Positions 1 through 12,139 of a stretch of 64,000 nt of DNA are shown here, one piece after another. Numbering within the stretch: the first letter of the stretch is position 1; each line of letters begins with the position of its first letter. The notes under the pieces were generated by a model. That model was not told where the DNA came from. It saw nothing but the letters and a program-made list of their open reading frames with translations, and ran no database searches. The DNA comes from Cristatella mucedo. Taxonomy: Eukaryota > Bryozoa > Phylactolaemata > Cristatellidae. A program made the position numbers and the translations under genes. The stretch covers positions 10,674,501 to 10,738,500 of the forward strand of contig WPIO01000002.1 in assembly GCA_009760855.2 (NCBI GenBank), written 5' to 3'.

Positions 1-2460
<2,460 letters not shown>

Positions 2461-2464
2461 TCGT

Positions 2465-2848
2465 AGACATAATAAGAATAGTGATACTATTAAGACACTT
2501 GCGTAGCGGTCTAAGAGAACTAAAGATCTAAAGAACAAAAGAGAACTATCTCTTTGTAGGCACTTAACATATGCTGGACAGAAAGTACGTCAATTATGAT
2601 TAGTGATAACGTCATTAGTCATGATTAGTGATAACGTGCTCACTGTCAGCATGTAGAACCACAAAAAAGAACAATTCACACGGACCCAGCAAATGCTGTG
2701 AACTAAGGTGCGTTTTAAGCTTCTTTTTATATTTCGTCAAGTGAGGGTATGTCATGACTTCAATCGAGAGTCAGAGCGAGGCTTTGGGAGCATACGAACT
2801 AAAGGCATGATCTCGAAGTATTTGAGGTTGGTTCGAGGTGTACTATAA
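2465..2848 (-). mobile_element. Old LINE-A 3'-end fragment
   Basis: On the minus strand this has the LINE-A 3' UTR followed by a decayed terminal hairpin and ATT-type tail. Diagnostic blocks shared with the 40.4-40.7 kb copy are the 'cggacccagcaaatgctgt' block, 'cttctttttatat', and 'gctttgggagcatacgaact'. It is strongly diverged and has no coding capacity. SINE-B abuts it on the right. Confidence 0.7.
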
Positions 2849-2852
2849 CAGC

Positions 2853-2992
2853 TTAATTCATTTGTATAGCGCTCTAAGTGAACTTAATCTCTATTCAGGC
2901 GCTTCACATACGCCACGGGGGGGGCTCGAGCCCACGACCTCGGCCAGACCTTGGTCGGGGCACCTTAACCACTGGGTCAAATCAGCTCGGCA
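2853..2992 (-). mobile_element. SINE-B, near full length
   Basis: Read on the minus strand it has a tRNA-like head: an A box resembling 'gacccagtggttaagg' and a B box 'gggctcgagccc'. It then has the 3' domain 'aagcgcctgaatagagatt...agcgctatacaaatgaatt'. The same order is seen at 49013-49154, 57634-57771 and 58349-58513. The 3' domain matches the LINE-A end. Confidence 0.85.
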
Positions 2993-3051
2993 CAGCTAAA
3001 GGAATTGATCCGAAACCGCAGGTATTATGATATTCTGTCTGAATGGAAATA

Positions 3052-4577
3052 TAGCGGTGCCTTGACTCGCGATCGTCCTAACTAGCGAGCTTTTCGAGAT
3101 ATACGAGCCGCCGATTTTTCGCTTTAATTTGAGAGATAAAATTTGGGCTACGAGACGGCTTCAGATGCCCCAGCGCTAGTTGACGCAGCGAGCACCGCAG
3201 CGAACATCCACCGCGAAACATCCGCCCAGCATACCCCGCGTCTCAATCGTTCAATGTAGGCGGTTAGCCCGTAGTGGAAGCATCGGTGCCGTGCTCGCAT
3301 CTGTGCGCTTGGTTATTTTGCAAAACTTCGCTTTCCAGACATGGATCCAAAGAAAGTGCTGTGAAGTGAAGGACAGTGGTGAGAAGAGAAAAAAGGAGCG
3401 GATGGCGTCATTGAATTAAAGACAGAAATTGTCGAAAAACATTACCGAGGTGTGAGTGTAATGGACGATTGGCGAAGCAGTAGCAAAGCGTAGCGCTTCT
3501 ACGATCTGCATCGTGCACTGAAGCAGAAGGAGTCGACCGACAAAGGCTATAGCGCCGTCCAAGGGAGTTAAAATAATCTCTAAACCGCGGACATCTATCC
3601 ATGAAAATATGAAGCTGCTGAGGATGTGGTTGACGGAAAGGCAGCTCTCAAGAGATATCGTGACGGAGGCTATAATCAGCGAGAATGCACTTGCTATTTA
3701 CGTTGATGTGCTGCAGCAGACGCCAGGCACTTCAACGGATGAGGCATCGGACTATCCGCTTGCAGCCAGTCGGGAGTGGTTTGAGAATTTTGAAACGAAG
3801 AAGATCAGCATTTACTCCGTTGTCTTGCATGGTGAGGCAACGAGCGGTGCGGACATGGACGAAGCTGAGGATTACCTCAAAACGTTTACTGGAATTATAG
3901 TAGCAAAAGGACACGTCCCCGGAAAGTCTTCAGCTGTGACGAGGCAGGACTCTTCTGGAAGAAGATGCAAAGACAGACTTGTGTAACTGCCGAGAAGAGA
4001 ATGCCAGGCCACAAACCCGTGAAGGATAGGCCACGCCTTGCTCTGTGTGCCAATGCGAGCGGCCACTGCAGGATTAAGATAAGCAGCTTTTCGTAAAAAA
4101 CCCAGCTTTCAAGTCACATACGATTCTGAAAGAAAAACTGCAGGTTATGTGGGTCGCGAACCCGAGAGCGTGGGAGACCACAAGGCAGTTCTTGTTGACT
4201 GGGTTAATTTGGTCTTTGGTCCTGACGTCAAGAAATATCCAGGAAAAAATCTCCAGAAATATCCCCAGAAAAAAGCTAGCCTTTCAAGCAAGCCCTTCTC
4301 ATCCTGGACAGTGCACCTGCTCCCCAACTAACCGCGAAGATGACATCCTCGATAGGTGCAAGTACATCAAGATTTTCTACCTTTCACCCAACCCTTTCAT
4401 CCTCTATCCTGCAGCCCATGAACCAGCAGGTGATTTTTTAATTTCAAGAAGCTCTTCACCAAGCGCCTGTTCCGCCGCTGCTTTGAGGTGACGGAGAGCA
4501 CAAATCTCACCCTTCGAGAGTTCTAGAAGGACCACTATAAAATAGTGACGTGCCTCAGAATTATTGATATGGCCTAG
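3052..4577 (+). mobile_element. Tigger/pogo DNA transposon remnant, 3' truncated
   Basis: The 5' end starts near 'ggtgccttgactcgcgatcg' and continues 'gagcttttcgagatatacgagc', a style of terminal sequence I recognise from Tigger elements. A decayed transposase follows from 3341. After about 4577 similarity stops, and no matching terminal inverted repeat is seen before the telomere-like array, so the 3' end appears lost. Class: Tc1/mariner superfamily, pogo group, normally moved by cut-and-paste transposition. Confidence 0.75.
3341..4577 (+). pseudogene. Decayed Tigger (pogo-family) transposase
   Basis: Fragments of a TIGD1-like transposase occur in the right order in shifting frames. The N-terminal helix-turn-helix part is near 3400-3540. 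The CENP-B-type DNA-binding part is at 3609-3920, including 'QQTPGTSTDEAS' and 'WFENF'. The start of the DDE catalytic domain is at 3923-4093, including 'CDEAGLFWKKM' and 'MPGHKPVKDR'. Next come 'DWVNLVFGP', then 'LLILDSAPA' near 4290-4320 (the second catalytic Asp region), and a C-terminal block up to 'RIIDMA' near 4574. At least four frameshifts and several stops separate these parts. The Asp of CDEAG and of LDSAP are still readable, but no functional protein can be made. Family assignment is by recognition of conserved blocks. Confidence 0.85.
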
Positions 4578-4656
4578 CGGGGTACGGACATTCCCCCACT
4601 GGTCATTTTACCCCGGACATTTCCCGTTGGAGTATGACAATCCCCCCGCCGGGGTA

Positions 4657-5067
4657 TTTGGTTTAGGGTTTAAGGATTTAGGGTCTTAGGGTCTTAGGGT
4701 CTTAGGGTTTTAGGGTTTTAGGGTTTAGGGTTTAGTGTTTAGGGTTTTGGGGTTTAGTGTTTGGGGTTTTAGCGTTTACGGTTTAGGGTTTTAGTGTTTA
4801 TAATTTAGGGTCTAGGGTTTAGTGTTTAGGGTTTGGGGTTTTAGGGTTTCAGGGTTTAGGGTTTAGTGTATAGGGTTTTAGGGTTAACGGTTTAGTGTTT
4901 AGGGTTTTTTATAGTTTAGGGTTTAGGACTTTAGGGTTTAGTGTTTAGGGTTTTAGGGTTTAGTGTCTAGGGTTTTAGCGTTTATGGTTTAGGGTTTTAG
5001 GGTTTAGGTTTTAGGGTTTAAGGTTTAGGGTTTAGAGTATAGGGTTTAGAATTTAGGGTTAAGGGTG
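4657..5067 (+). repeat. Degenerate telomere-like array (TTTAGGG/TTAGGG variants)
   Basis: About 410 bp of imperfect units such as TTTAGGG, TTTTAGGG, TCTTAGGG and TTTAGTG, all G-rich on the plus strand. Unit length varies between 6 and 8, so this is not a clean animal TTAGGG array. It abuts the 3' end of the truncated Tigger element, separated only by a C/G-block segment (4578-4656). It could be an interstitial telomeric relic or an unrelated minisatellite. Confidence 0.8.
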
Positions 5068-5469
5068 GGTTGCACTTCCGCCGCCTAAATCCACCCTTGC
5101 TCGTATTCCGCGCTTTAACCAGTGCCTATTAGGGCGTAAGGAAATCTCTTGAGATGGATTTATGCCCAGTAGACCCCAGAGGCTTCGCGCTCATATGCTG
5201 GAACACGCGGCACGCCGTAGCGCGCCCGCTTTAACGGGTACGAACGCGTACCTGGCGGTGTCGAGCAGGACCGAACTACGGCGGGACCAAACTGAATGGC
5301 TCGCCGACGCCGCAACCGCCCCCGCAGCCGTTGCAACCGCTGACGCCGCAGTCGCAGCTGCTGCCACCGCCGCTCGCTCCATTAGAAACCATCCTTCCAA
5401 TCCATCCATCCATCCTTCCAATTATACTAAGTTGATTTTATTTCAATAGAACGTGAACTTGATTTGATC

Positions 5470-5471
<2 letters not shown>
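5068..5471. other. CpG-rich unique sequence
   Basis: No recognised gene. An open frame at 5162-5449 (plus) is driven by GCC/GCA/CCG repeats (Ala/Pro-rich) and ends in a short (CATC)n stretch at about 5400-5420. An overlapping frame is open on the other strand. Nothing supports coding. Confidence 0.4.

Positions 5472-5535
<64 letters not shown>
5472..5535. repeat. (TA)n microsatellite
   Basis: About 64 bp of pure TA repeat, directly abutting the 5' end of a truncated LINE-B copy. Confidence 0.97.
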
Positions 5536-5538
<3 letters not shown>

Positions 5539-6574
5539 GAGATCCTTGCAAACAATCGCCCAGTTTCCCTTCTTCCTTTCTTGTCAGATTCTTGAAAAAG
5601 TTGTTGCTAAGCAGCTGGTTGCACATGTTGAAAAGAATGAAATCTCAGAAACATTTCAATCAGGATTCAAGAGGCAGCACTCCACTGAAACTGCTCTCCT
5701 CCGTATTAACAATGACATTCAACGTGGCAACGACGACGGGAATGTCACTGCCCTAGCTCTGCTAGATCTGTCAGCTGCCTTCGACACCTTTAATCTCGAT
5801 GTTCTACTTGAACGATTGAGAACAACGATCGGTCTGGCAGACGAGGCGCTGGCGTCGTTTAAATTGTACTTGTCTGATCGAGTTCAATCCGTGTCGTGTG
5901 GAGGTCAGGTCTCACACACGAGACCGGTCACCTATGGAGTCCTTCAGGGGTACGTCCTCGGTCCCTTGCTGTTCTCCATTAATACTCAACCTCTGGGAAA
6001 AGTGATTAAGGCCCATGGAATAGCATATTACTTTTATGCTGACAATACTCAGCTGTATTTGTCATTCAAACCGTCGGAATCTGCTGCAGCCACAGAGAAA
6101 CTGAATGCTTGCCTTGCCGACATTCGATCCTGGATGTCAGAAAACTTCTTGAAACTAAATGACAATAAAACCGAACTGCTGCTCATAGGACACCCTAAGC
6201 GTGTGGCTGGATTAAAAGGCTTTGCACTTCTAATAGTTGATGCTATTGTGCGACCATCACCACGTGCTCGAAATTTAGGTGTCGTTTTCGATAGCTGCCA
6301 AAATTTTAAAAGCTTCATTCAGAAGACTGCTTCTACAGCTAACGATCACGTCCGATCCCTATCCAAGATAAAGAGCTGTCTACCACTGTGGCATGCAAAC
6401 AATTTAACTAGCTCCTTAGTTCTGTCTCAGCTTGATTACTGTAATTCCCTCTTGGCTGGGCTACCAAAGAAAGCAACTAGGCCACTGCAGCTTACTATGA
6501 ATATGGCTGCAAGGCTAGTCTTCAAGTCTCAGAGGTTTCCATCTCCATCTAAAATGCTCCTGATTTGGCTGTAG
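5536..6574 (+). mobile_element. LINE-B, 5'- and 3'-truncated, reverse transcriptase ORF
   Basis: A 342-residue open frame (5546-6574) covers most of an L2/CR1-type reverse transcriptase. Blocks in order are 'FQSGFKRQHSTETALLRI' (fingers), 'LLDLSAAFDT' (catalytic motif A), 'GVLQGYVLGPLLFSI' (normally [10 protein letters not shown]), 'YADNTQLY' (motif C), 'ENFLKLNDNKTELLLIG' and 'LDYCNSLLAGLP'. Motif C is YADN instead of YADD, so a catalytic aspartate is lost. The endonuclease domain is absent. At about 5588 it carries the same 2-nt deletion as the 36.7 kb copy. A cytoplasmic/nuclear ribonucleoprotein role in target-primed reverse transcription is known for the family; this copy is dead. Confidence 0.93.
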
Positions 6575-6774
6575 TGGAATTTGAAATGTCTAACTACATA
6601 GGCTATCTATTAAATCCTTCGTATTTTGAGACGCCTAATATATCTTAATCGTCTTATGCAATTATGGGCTAGTTTGGGAAGTCCAATGGCCTGTTACCAT
6701 CTAAAAAAATTATCAGCTACGACTAAAGAACGGCACGGTTAAACTCATATTGCAGTTTTGTTAGAAACCCATAC

Positions 6775-6966
6775 TACATCGCTGCCACTAACCATGTTTG
6801 CATGCTGACCCTGTGCATTTCCCATCTCACCCACGTTATGCTTGCTGTTTATTGAGCATTCTACCGCTAACCATTCGATCGTGCTTCCTATGAGCAAATG
6901 TAAAGCCTAGAAAGAGATTGAGTTCTTAGAGGGCACTATAAAAAATTTGTTATTATTATTAAAATA
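6775..6966 (+). mobile_element. LINE-A 3'-end fragment
   Basis: It contains the LINE-A 3' UTR blocks 'gctgccactaaccatgtttgcatgctgaccctg' (in part) and the terminal 'cctagaaagagattgagttct' hairpin, then a (TTA)n tail. It begins about 200 bp after the LINE-B reading frame; the intervening 6575-6774 is AT-rich and unassigned. Confidence 0.8.
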
Positions 6967-7129
6967 TTTATAAAACTTGTCTGACAATCATACATTGTAT
7001 ATAGTACTTTTCAAAAGACAAATATATTAGAAATGGGATCGGAAGGGCTTTGACAATTTTGCATGCAAGAAAGAAATGACTGCAAACAATATCTAACCCG
7101 GATGTAAACCGGAAGCAACATATCTATAT

Positions 7130-7197
7130 AATAATAATAATGCTCTTGATAAAGCGCCCTCAGATAATTCAATTTCTTTCCAGGCGCTTTACATTTT
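7130..7197 (-). mobile_element. LINE-A 3' terminus (short)
   Basis: Minus-strand copy of only the terminal hairpin and tail. (AAT)n is followed by 'ataaagcgccct...tttccaggcgctttacat'. The outer arms AAAGCGCC and GGCGCTTT are intact, though the inner stem is changed. Confidence 0.8.
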
Positions 7198-7199
7198 TA

Positions 7200-8224
7200 T
7201 GTGGTTTCATTTATTTGATGTCATTGGCCCTGGTCGTTGTACGAGTGGGCTGTGACACTCGATGTGGTATGCGGTCGGGACGTGCTACTAGTGATCGTTG
7301 CGACGAGGGAGTCACGGTGGGGGGACTACGGTGGGCGAGAGGGGCGAAGAGAGTCGTGCTTCGCTTTGCTCTGTGAGTGGTGAAATATCCTGGCGGTGTT
7401 GCTCGTCGGCTAGCGTTCTGTGCTGTTCGCGACGATAACTCAAGCTACACTATAAAGAACAAAATTACCAATCTGCATGATTTGCGACTTGTATCCCAAC
7501 TTCTCCAACCTTAGTTGACCGACATGCATGCGTGAAGCTTGCTGAGGCTCGTATAACTTTTACACAGCTTCATTTCCAACGTAGGTTTGTGCCTTACAGA
7601 ATCTGTGACTTGGCTAATGCTTCACATATCGGAGTAAGATTTGAAATACAAGTTCAGCTCTACTTGTTTTAAACAACTCTAGATAAATTTCTGATTTTTA
7701 TTGGATACATTTTGCTGCACCTGATTACGGTAAATAAAGTTCGAGGACGTTTGATGACTATACAGCCAACTGCACGTATCGGAGTAAAATTTGAAATGCA
7801 AGTTCAGGTCTGCATGATTTAAAAGACTCTATATAGAATTCTGATTTTGGTTGGATATGTTTTGCTGTCAATGTCCATGATTACGGAAAATAAACTTCCG
7901 TGAAGTTTAATGACTGTACAGCCAACTGTACCAAACCCAAATCAGAAACTAAATTTGGTTGAACAACTTTTTTGTTCACTCGACAGCACCAGTGCCGCTT
8001 CTACCACAGTCTTCTACGGCCGTTGTTTTAATGGTATCACTGCAAAATAGCTGCAGCACGGTGAGCAAGTTGTGCGGCTTTTTAGGTAACCGTCTTTTCG
8101 TGTCACGTCGGAGGTTTGAGCAGCGATCACAAAGTGAGCACAAGGGTCTGAAGCACTTACACGTAGCCAGAAGCTGCAGGCACTAAGAGCAGAGCGAGCG
8201 AATGCAAATCCCAGAACTACATTA
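7200..8224. other. Unassigned sequence with a two-copy tandem duplication
   Basis: No recognised gene. A CpG-rich patch lies at 7240-7440. A tandem duplication lies at 7627-7930. The short open frames at 7959-8186 (plus) and 8014-8229 (minus) overlap and match nothing I know. Confidence 0.4.
7627..7930. repeat. Two-copy tandem duplication, about 150 bp unit
   Basis: 'tatcggagtaa' starts at 7627 and again at 7777. 'tacagccaac' occurs at 7761 and 7917. The order of all intermediate blocks is conserved ('atttgaaat', 'caagttcag', 'ttctgattt', 'gattacgg'), with small indels. Confidence 0.85.
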
Positions 8225-8460
8225 ACCAATGTAATAAAATGTAACGTATCTCAACTCCACAAAGCCACAAAAATAAGATGCTGTTACGCAGAAGAGTTAT
8301 CTATAGCATACTGAAAGTCTAAGAGGCTTTCAATACGCATTCGGTAAGCAACAGACTTAATCTTACGCAACAAAGAGAAAGTGAGGAGCATAGCTAAGTC
8401 ATTGGGGCAGTTGAGGTAGAGAGTGGCGTTGAAGTGGCAGTTCAGAATGGCTAGAAAGGA
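8225..8460 (-). mobile_element. LINE-B 3' UTR fragment
   Basis: The plus strand shows the reverse complement of the LINE-B 3' UTR: 'acgcattcggtaagcaacag', 'cgcaacaaagagaaagtgag', 'gcagttgaggtag'. The order and orientation agree with the 35 kb copy. The ACATT-type tail is at the left end. Confidence 0.8.
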
Positions 8461-8559
8461 TTTACCACAGTCCGCTTTAGACAGATGTTTAGAAGAAGCG
8501 AAGCCTGTGAGGAGCAGGTGGGTTTTACAGCATTTATAAATGTCTTCGAATCAGCAAAT

Positions 8560-9075
8560 GATTTCAGTCGGTCGTGAGTTCCAGGCTTAAGGACTAAAGA
8601 CGTGGTCTCCGAGAATTTTTGAGTTGGAAAATGGCACAACAAAAACTACCGGAGTCGCAAGAGTCAGTGATTTGTCAGAAGGCCTGATGAGAAAATTAAT
8701 TCAAATATGTCTACCGAAGCAAGAGTATGAAAGTAACTACAGGTGAGAGACAGAGTATTGAAGGCAGTGGATACACTAATACATGAGGTTCCTGTGCAGA
8801 TTGGTGAGAAACTGTATAATAAAGAGGTAGTTGCAGACAAGCTGCAGACAAGCCTAGCGGTCGAGCTTTGCGCCTACTGCAAACGTCTTATCGCATGGGC
8901 AGAAATACCTAAACGTAGTGATTTACTTAAATCTAGATTGGGTTTCACGAATGCGTGAAAGACCTTGCCTGTAGTGTCGTTATCTGAGCAAGCCCAAATC
9001 TTTTGCTTTGTTACGTGGGTGAAATTAGGCAGACTTGAGAATTGAGCTGATGTGCTCGTCTAATGATAAGTGATA
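8560..9075 (-). mobile_element. Old LINE-A fragment
   Basis: Minus-strand similarity to LINE-A C-terminal and 3' UTR sequence: 'gtgagttccaggcttaagga', 'cagattggtgagaaactg', 'gacaagcctagcggtcgag', then 'gaaattaggcagacttgag'. It is diverged beyond coding. The 71-residue frame at 8743-8958 on the other strand is a shadow. Confidence 0.65.
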
Positions 9076-9507
9076 TTTGAAGATAACACCCGCGAGAAGA
9101 CAACTATATCTCAAAAATTATCCAAAACCTTTGCTCCTTAGCAAAATCGGTTACCCCACGCGCACTGATGTATTAAAAAATAAGACCTGACAAATCGATA
9201 TTCCCGTTCACACAATTGCTTTAAGGTTGAAATTCCCGTTCATTTTTCTACACCACAAAGGGACGTCGTCGCGTTTGAGAGAACAGCTCATTTGATTTGG
9301 CAGAGAAGGAAATAGAAAATTTCGCTCTCAAGATTTTTCCGAGGCCACTCTTCCACCGTCATCCCCTAACTGCAGTACGCTAGCATTTAATGGTGCTTAT
9401 CAGTTGTTCGCTCTGGAAGCTAACAAAATAAGGCTGGCACTATTATGTATATCATCTATTTCACGGGCCGGAGATGAGATTATATTTAGTAAGTTTTACT
9501 TACCTTT
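9076..9507. other. No feature seen
   Basis: AT-rich unique sequence between LINE fragments. I see no coding signal, RNA gene or repeat. Confidence 0.4.
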
Positions 9508-9925
9508 AATAATAATGATAATATACTTGATAAAGCGCCCTCAGAGAATTCAATCTCTTTCTAGGCGCTTTACATTTGCTGCATGGAAGCATGATTGAAT
9601 GGTTAGTGGTAGCTTGCTCAATATATAACAAGAATAACATGGGGGTGACATGCACAGGGTCAGCATGCAAGTATGGTTAGTGGCAGCATAAGCACATGAA
9701 GGTCGAATCACGGGGACCCACTAAATGCTGCGATAAATAGGTGCGTTTTTAGTTTCTTTTTAAATGTGGTTAAGTCAGGAAATGCCGCGACGCAAGTCGG
9801 GAGTCAGTTCCGGGCTCTGGGAGCCTTTGTCTATAGATTTTGAAATCCATGTGCGTATGTCACCAGTGCATGCAGTAAGGGAGTTTAGTCTTGATTGTAG
9901 AACTCCACAACCAGCCTCTGTGAAC
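9508..9925 (-). mobile_element. LINE-A 3'-end fragment
   Basis: Minus-strand 3' UTR with well-preserved end: (AAT)n, 'ttgataaagcgccctcagag', 'tctttctaggcgctttacat', then 'gacatgcacagggtcagcat' and 'gtcgggagtcagttccgggc'. The similarity to the 40.4-40.7 kb copy is high. Confidence 0.87.
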
Positions 9926-10449
9926 GGTAAAATGGATTAGATTACATATATTGAGCAGCCTAGCCGCTCGCACGAGGTGCGACTTATTTCATCCATTCAA
10001 AGTGCACGCATCGGTTGACTGCTTTCAGTAACGTTGATTTGAGGCGTGGTTGCACGATATGGAATCGCGCTAAATATTTCGTTCTTTGTAATGCAAATCA
10101 GAAGTTTGGACAACCAAACAGCATCAGCCATAAAGAATGTGGTGCAGAATTTCCATAGTTACACATGCACAGATGTTCAACAAGCCGCAACTTACTAAAA
10201 TATTAGTCATAGCCTGGGCCTTCACAATTTTTTCTTAAGTAGAATCTTTAAATTTTCTATTCGAATAATGATTAATTCAGCCAGTTTTCGGTCGGTCTAA
10301 CTCAATAATCCTAGCCGCGTTTAATCGAACGGTTTTGCTGCTGATTTCAGTCGGTTTTTCCTCTAATCATCCGTAAAGTCACCCATAGTGTGTAGCTACT
10401 AGTTCGCCGCGATCGGGCTGTAAAAAATAGCTCAGCCTTAATAAATACT
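9926..10449. other. No feature seen
   Basis: Unique, moderately AT-rich sequence. No coding signal or recognised repeat. Confidence 0.4.
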
Positions 10450-10618
10450 AGCTGATTTAACAGCCTCTTTTGTATAGCGACAGAAGAGCCTTGACGACTA
10501 TCACCACCGCTTGCAGTAGCGATAAAGGATCGCCCACCGCAGGATTCGAACCCAAGACATCGGGACCGAGGTCGTGAAAAGCAACCGCCTTACCTAGTGT
10601 GCCACCACGGCTCACCAT
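10450..10618 (-). mobile_element. SINE-A, full length
   Basis: Minus-strand copy of the 170-bp SINE-A. The head reads 'gagccgtggtggcacactag', with A box TGGCACACTAGG; B box is GGTTCGAATCC. The body 'ggcgatcctttatcgc' and 'gcggtggtgatag' follows, then the tail 'aaagaggctgttaaatcagc'. Internal A and B boxes would act as a Pol III promoter. The tRNA of origin may be Leu/Ser-like, judging from the 'aaggcggttgc' D-arm region; that is inference. Confidence 0.9.
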
Positions 10619-10749
10619 ACCGGCTGTATCTCTGATTCCATTCTTCTTTATAAACACAAATGACTCGAATTATTAATTGCAAAAACTGGTTGCTCAACAT
10701 CGTCATCTTCCGCAGCATTAAAAAGGCCAGCACAATCGTTTTCTGAGGT

Positions 10750-10836
10750 CTTAATAATAATGATAACACACTTGATAAAGCGTCTTCCGAGAACTCAATC
10801 TCTTTCTTGGCGCTTTACATTTACTGCAAATGAAAA
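10750..10836 (-). mobile_element. LINE-A 3' terminus
   Basis: (AAT)n, 'cacttgataaagcgtcttcc', 'tctttcttggcgctttacat' on the plus strand, that is, a minus-strand LINE-A end of under 100 bp. Confidence 0.82.
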
Positions 10837-12065
10837 AAATCAAATCGTCTTGGTATTGTCCGCCATCTGTCTGTATCTGTCAGCTGCTGGTAAACGACAC
10901 GTTCATTTTCGGTCGACGTTAAACTCTCAGCGCCCAATGAATTCGCATACTCTTCATATCTTTTGCAATACCAGAAATTACGTGCGGTTTATCTCCATTC
11001 AAGCTCGATACAGGAACGTCTCCATCTATCTGTCAAGCGCATGTGCAGAAAGTGATTCATTATGATCTTGGGTTGAATAGGGTGTCACACTCAAAAGAAA
11101 AAAAATGGCACGAAGTGTCTACTTGATAAATATCCCTTTCACCAGTATCTTGACTACTGAAGGCATATATTTAAATCATTGCAACCAATCCTTCGCTTGA
11201 GTGAGGCAATTGCTCCAGCATCTCGTTGCTGCTTTATTGATAAATGATTTGGATAACACGAAAAAATTTAAGTTTAGCTGCAAAAACCGGCTTGGGTAAG
11301 GGAAGCATTGATGAAAAAGAAAAGTACGAATATTAGCATTTAGGATTTCCTTTCACAATTATCACTAGCCAACCACGAGATATAATTTCGATCAATTAGC
11401 CTATCGAAGCATAGAAAAGACCAAACTCGTTCCTTTTTTTTCAGGTGAATGCTCTGGGATTTGCCGAAATTTGTAGAAATTGAACAATAGAACCCGTTTA
11501 CGAACCGTAATAATGAAACTGCTGCAAGCTACTCTCATGGCCTCGCTCAGTCCCGTGACGAATACTACACACTGCATGATCTTCACCTGTGGTCCGACGA
11601 AGCTCTAAGGACAAAAGTATTTATATCTGTTACTTTTGGCAGCCGATACCATTTTCAAGTACCCTAGGAGAACTAAATCTCTGCATAGGCACTTTACATA
11701 TTCTACTGAATAGGAAGGAAAAACGTCGATGTTTAAGCGGTTACCCAGCTAGCCGGATCTTTTACGGCGCACGCTCGTACTGTTGGAATGGAGTCGATAC
11801 AATGGCAGGACTGTGGAAGCGGACTGACCAACTAACACGTTTGTTCGCGCTTGCTGCGTCGTCTTGCGCCCACATAGTGTGCTGTGTAGAGGACCTTACC
11901 TGTAGACTTGCTTAGTTCCCGTGTTGTAGTCGGCGCATGCGTTGCTATAAAGAGGTTTAACCCGACGGCCGCTCGTCTTACCCTAGCTCAGCGGCATGGC
12001 GAGTGGCAGCGTGGCCAGAGTATGATGGGCTTGGCGTGAAATAGCGTCCGATCCCCGGAACTCGG

Positions 12066-12066
<1 letters not shown>
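10837..12066. other. Mostly unassigned; one LINE-A end relic
   Basis: A decayed minus-strand LINE-A end lies at about 11655-11706 ('ccctaggagaactaaatctc', 'aggcactttacat'). From 11950 to 12070 the sequence is CpG-rich and has a tRNA-like A box (TAGCTCAGCGG near 11985) without a convincing B box. No gene is recognised. Confidence 0.4.

Positions 12067-12139
<73 letters not shown>
12067..12139. repeat. (CA)n microsatellite
   Basis: About 72 bp of CA repeat ending in a C-rich run. Confidence 0.97.

Noticed and set aside
5162-5449. 95-residue Ala-rich frame
   Set aside because: CpG-rich low-complexity GCC/GCA runs and a CATC repeat; no known domain, and the antisense frame is also open.
11985-12060. 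tRNA-like sequence with A box TAGCTCAGCGG
   Set aside because: No acceptable B box or acceptor stem. It could be an old SINE head but is too weak to annotate.
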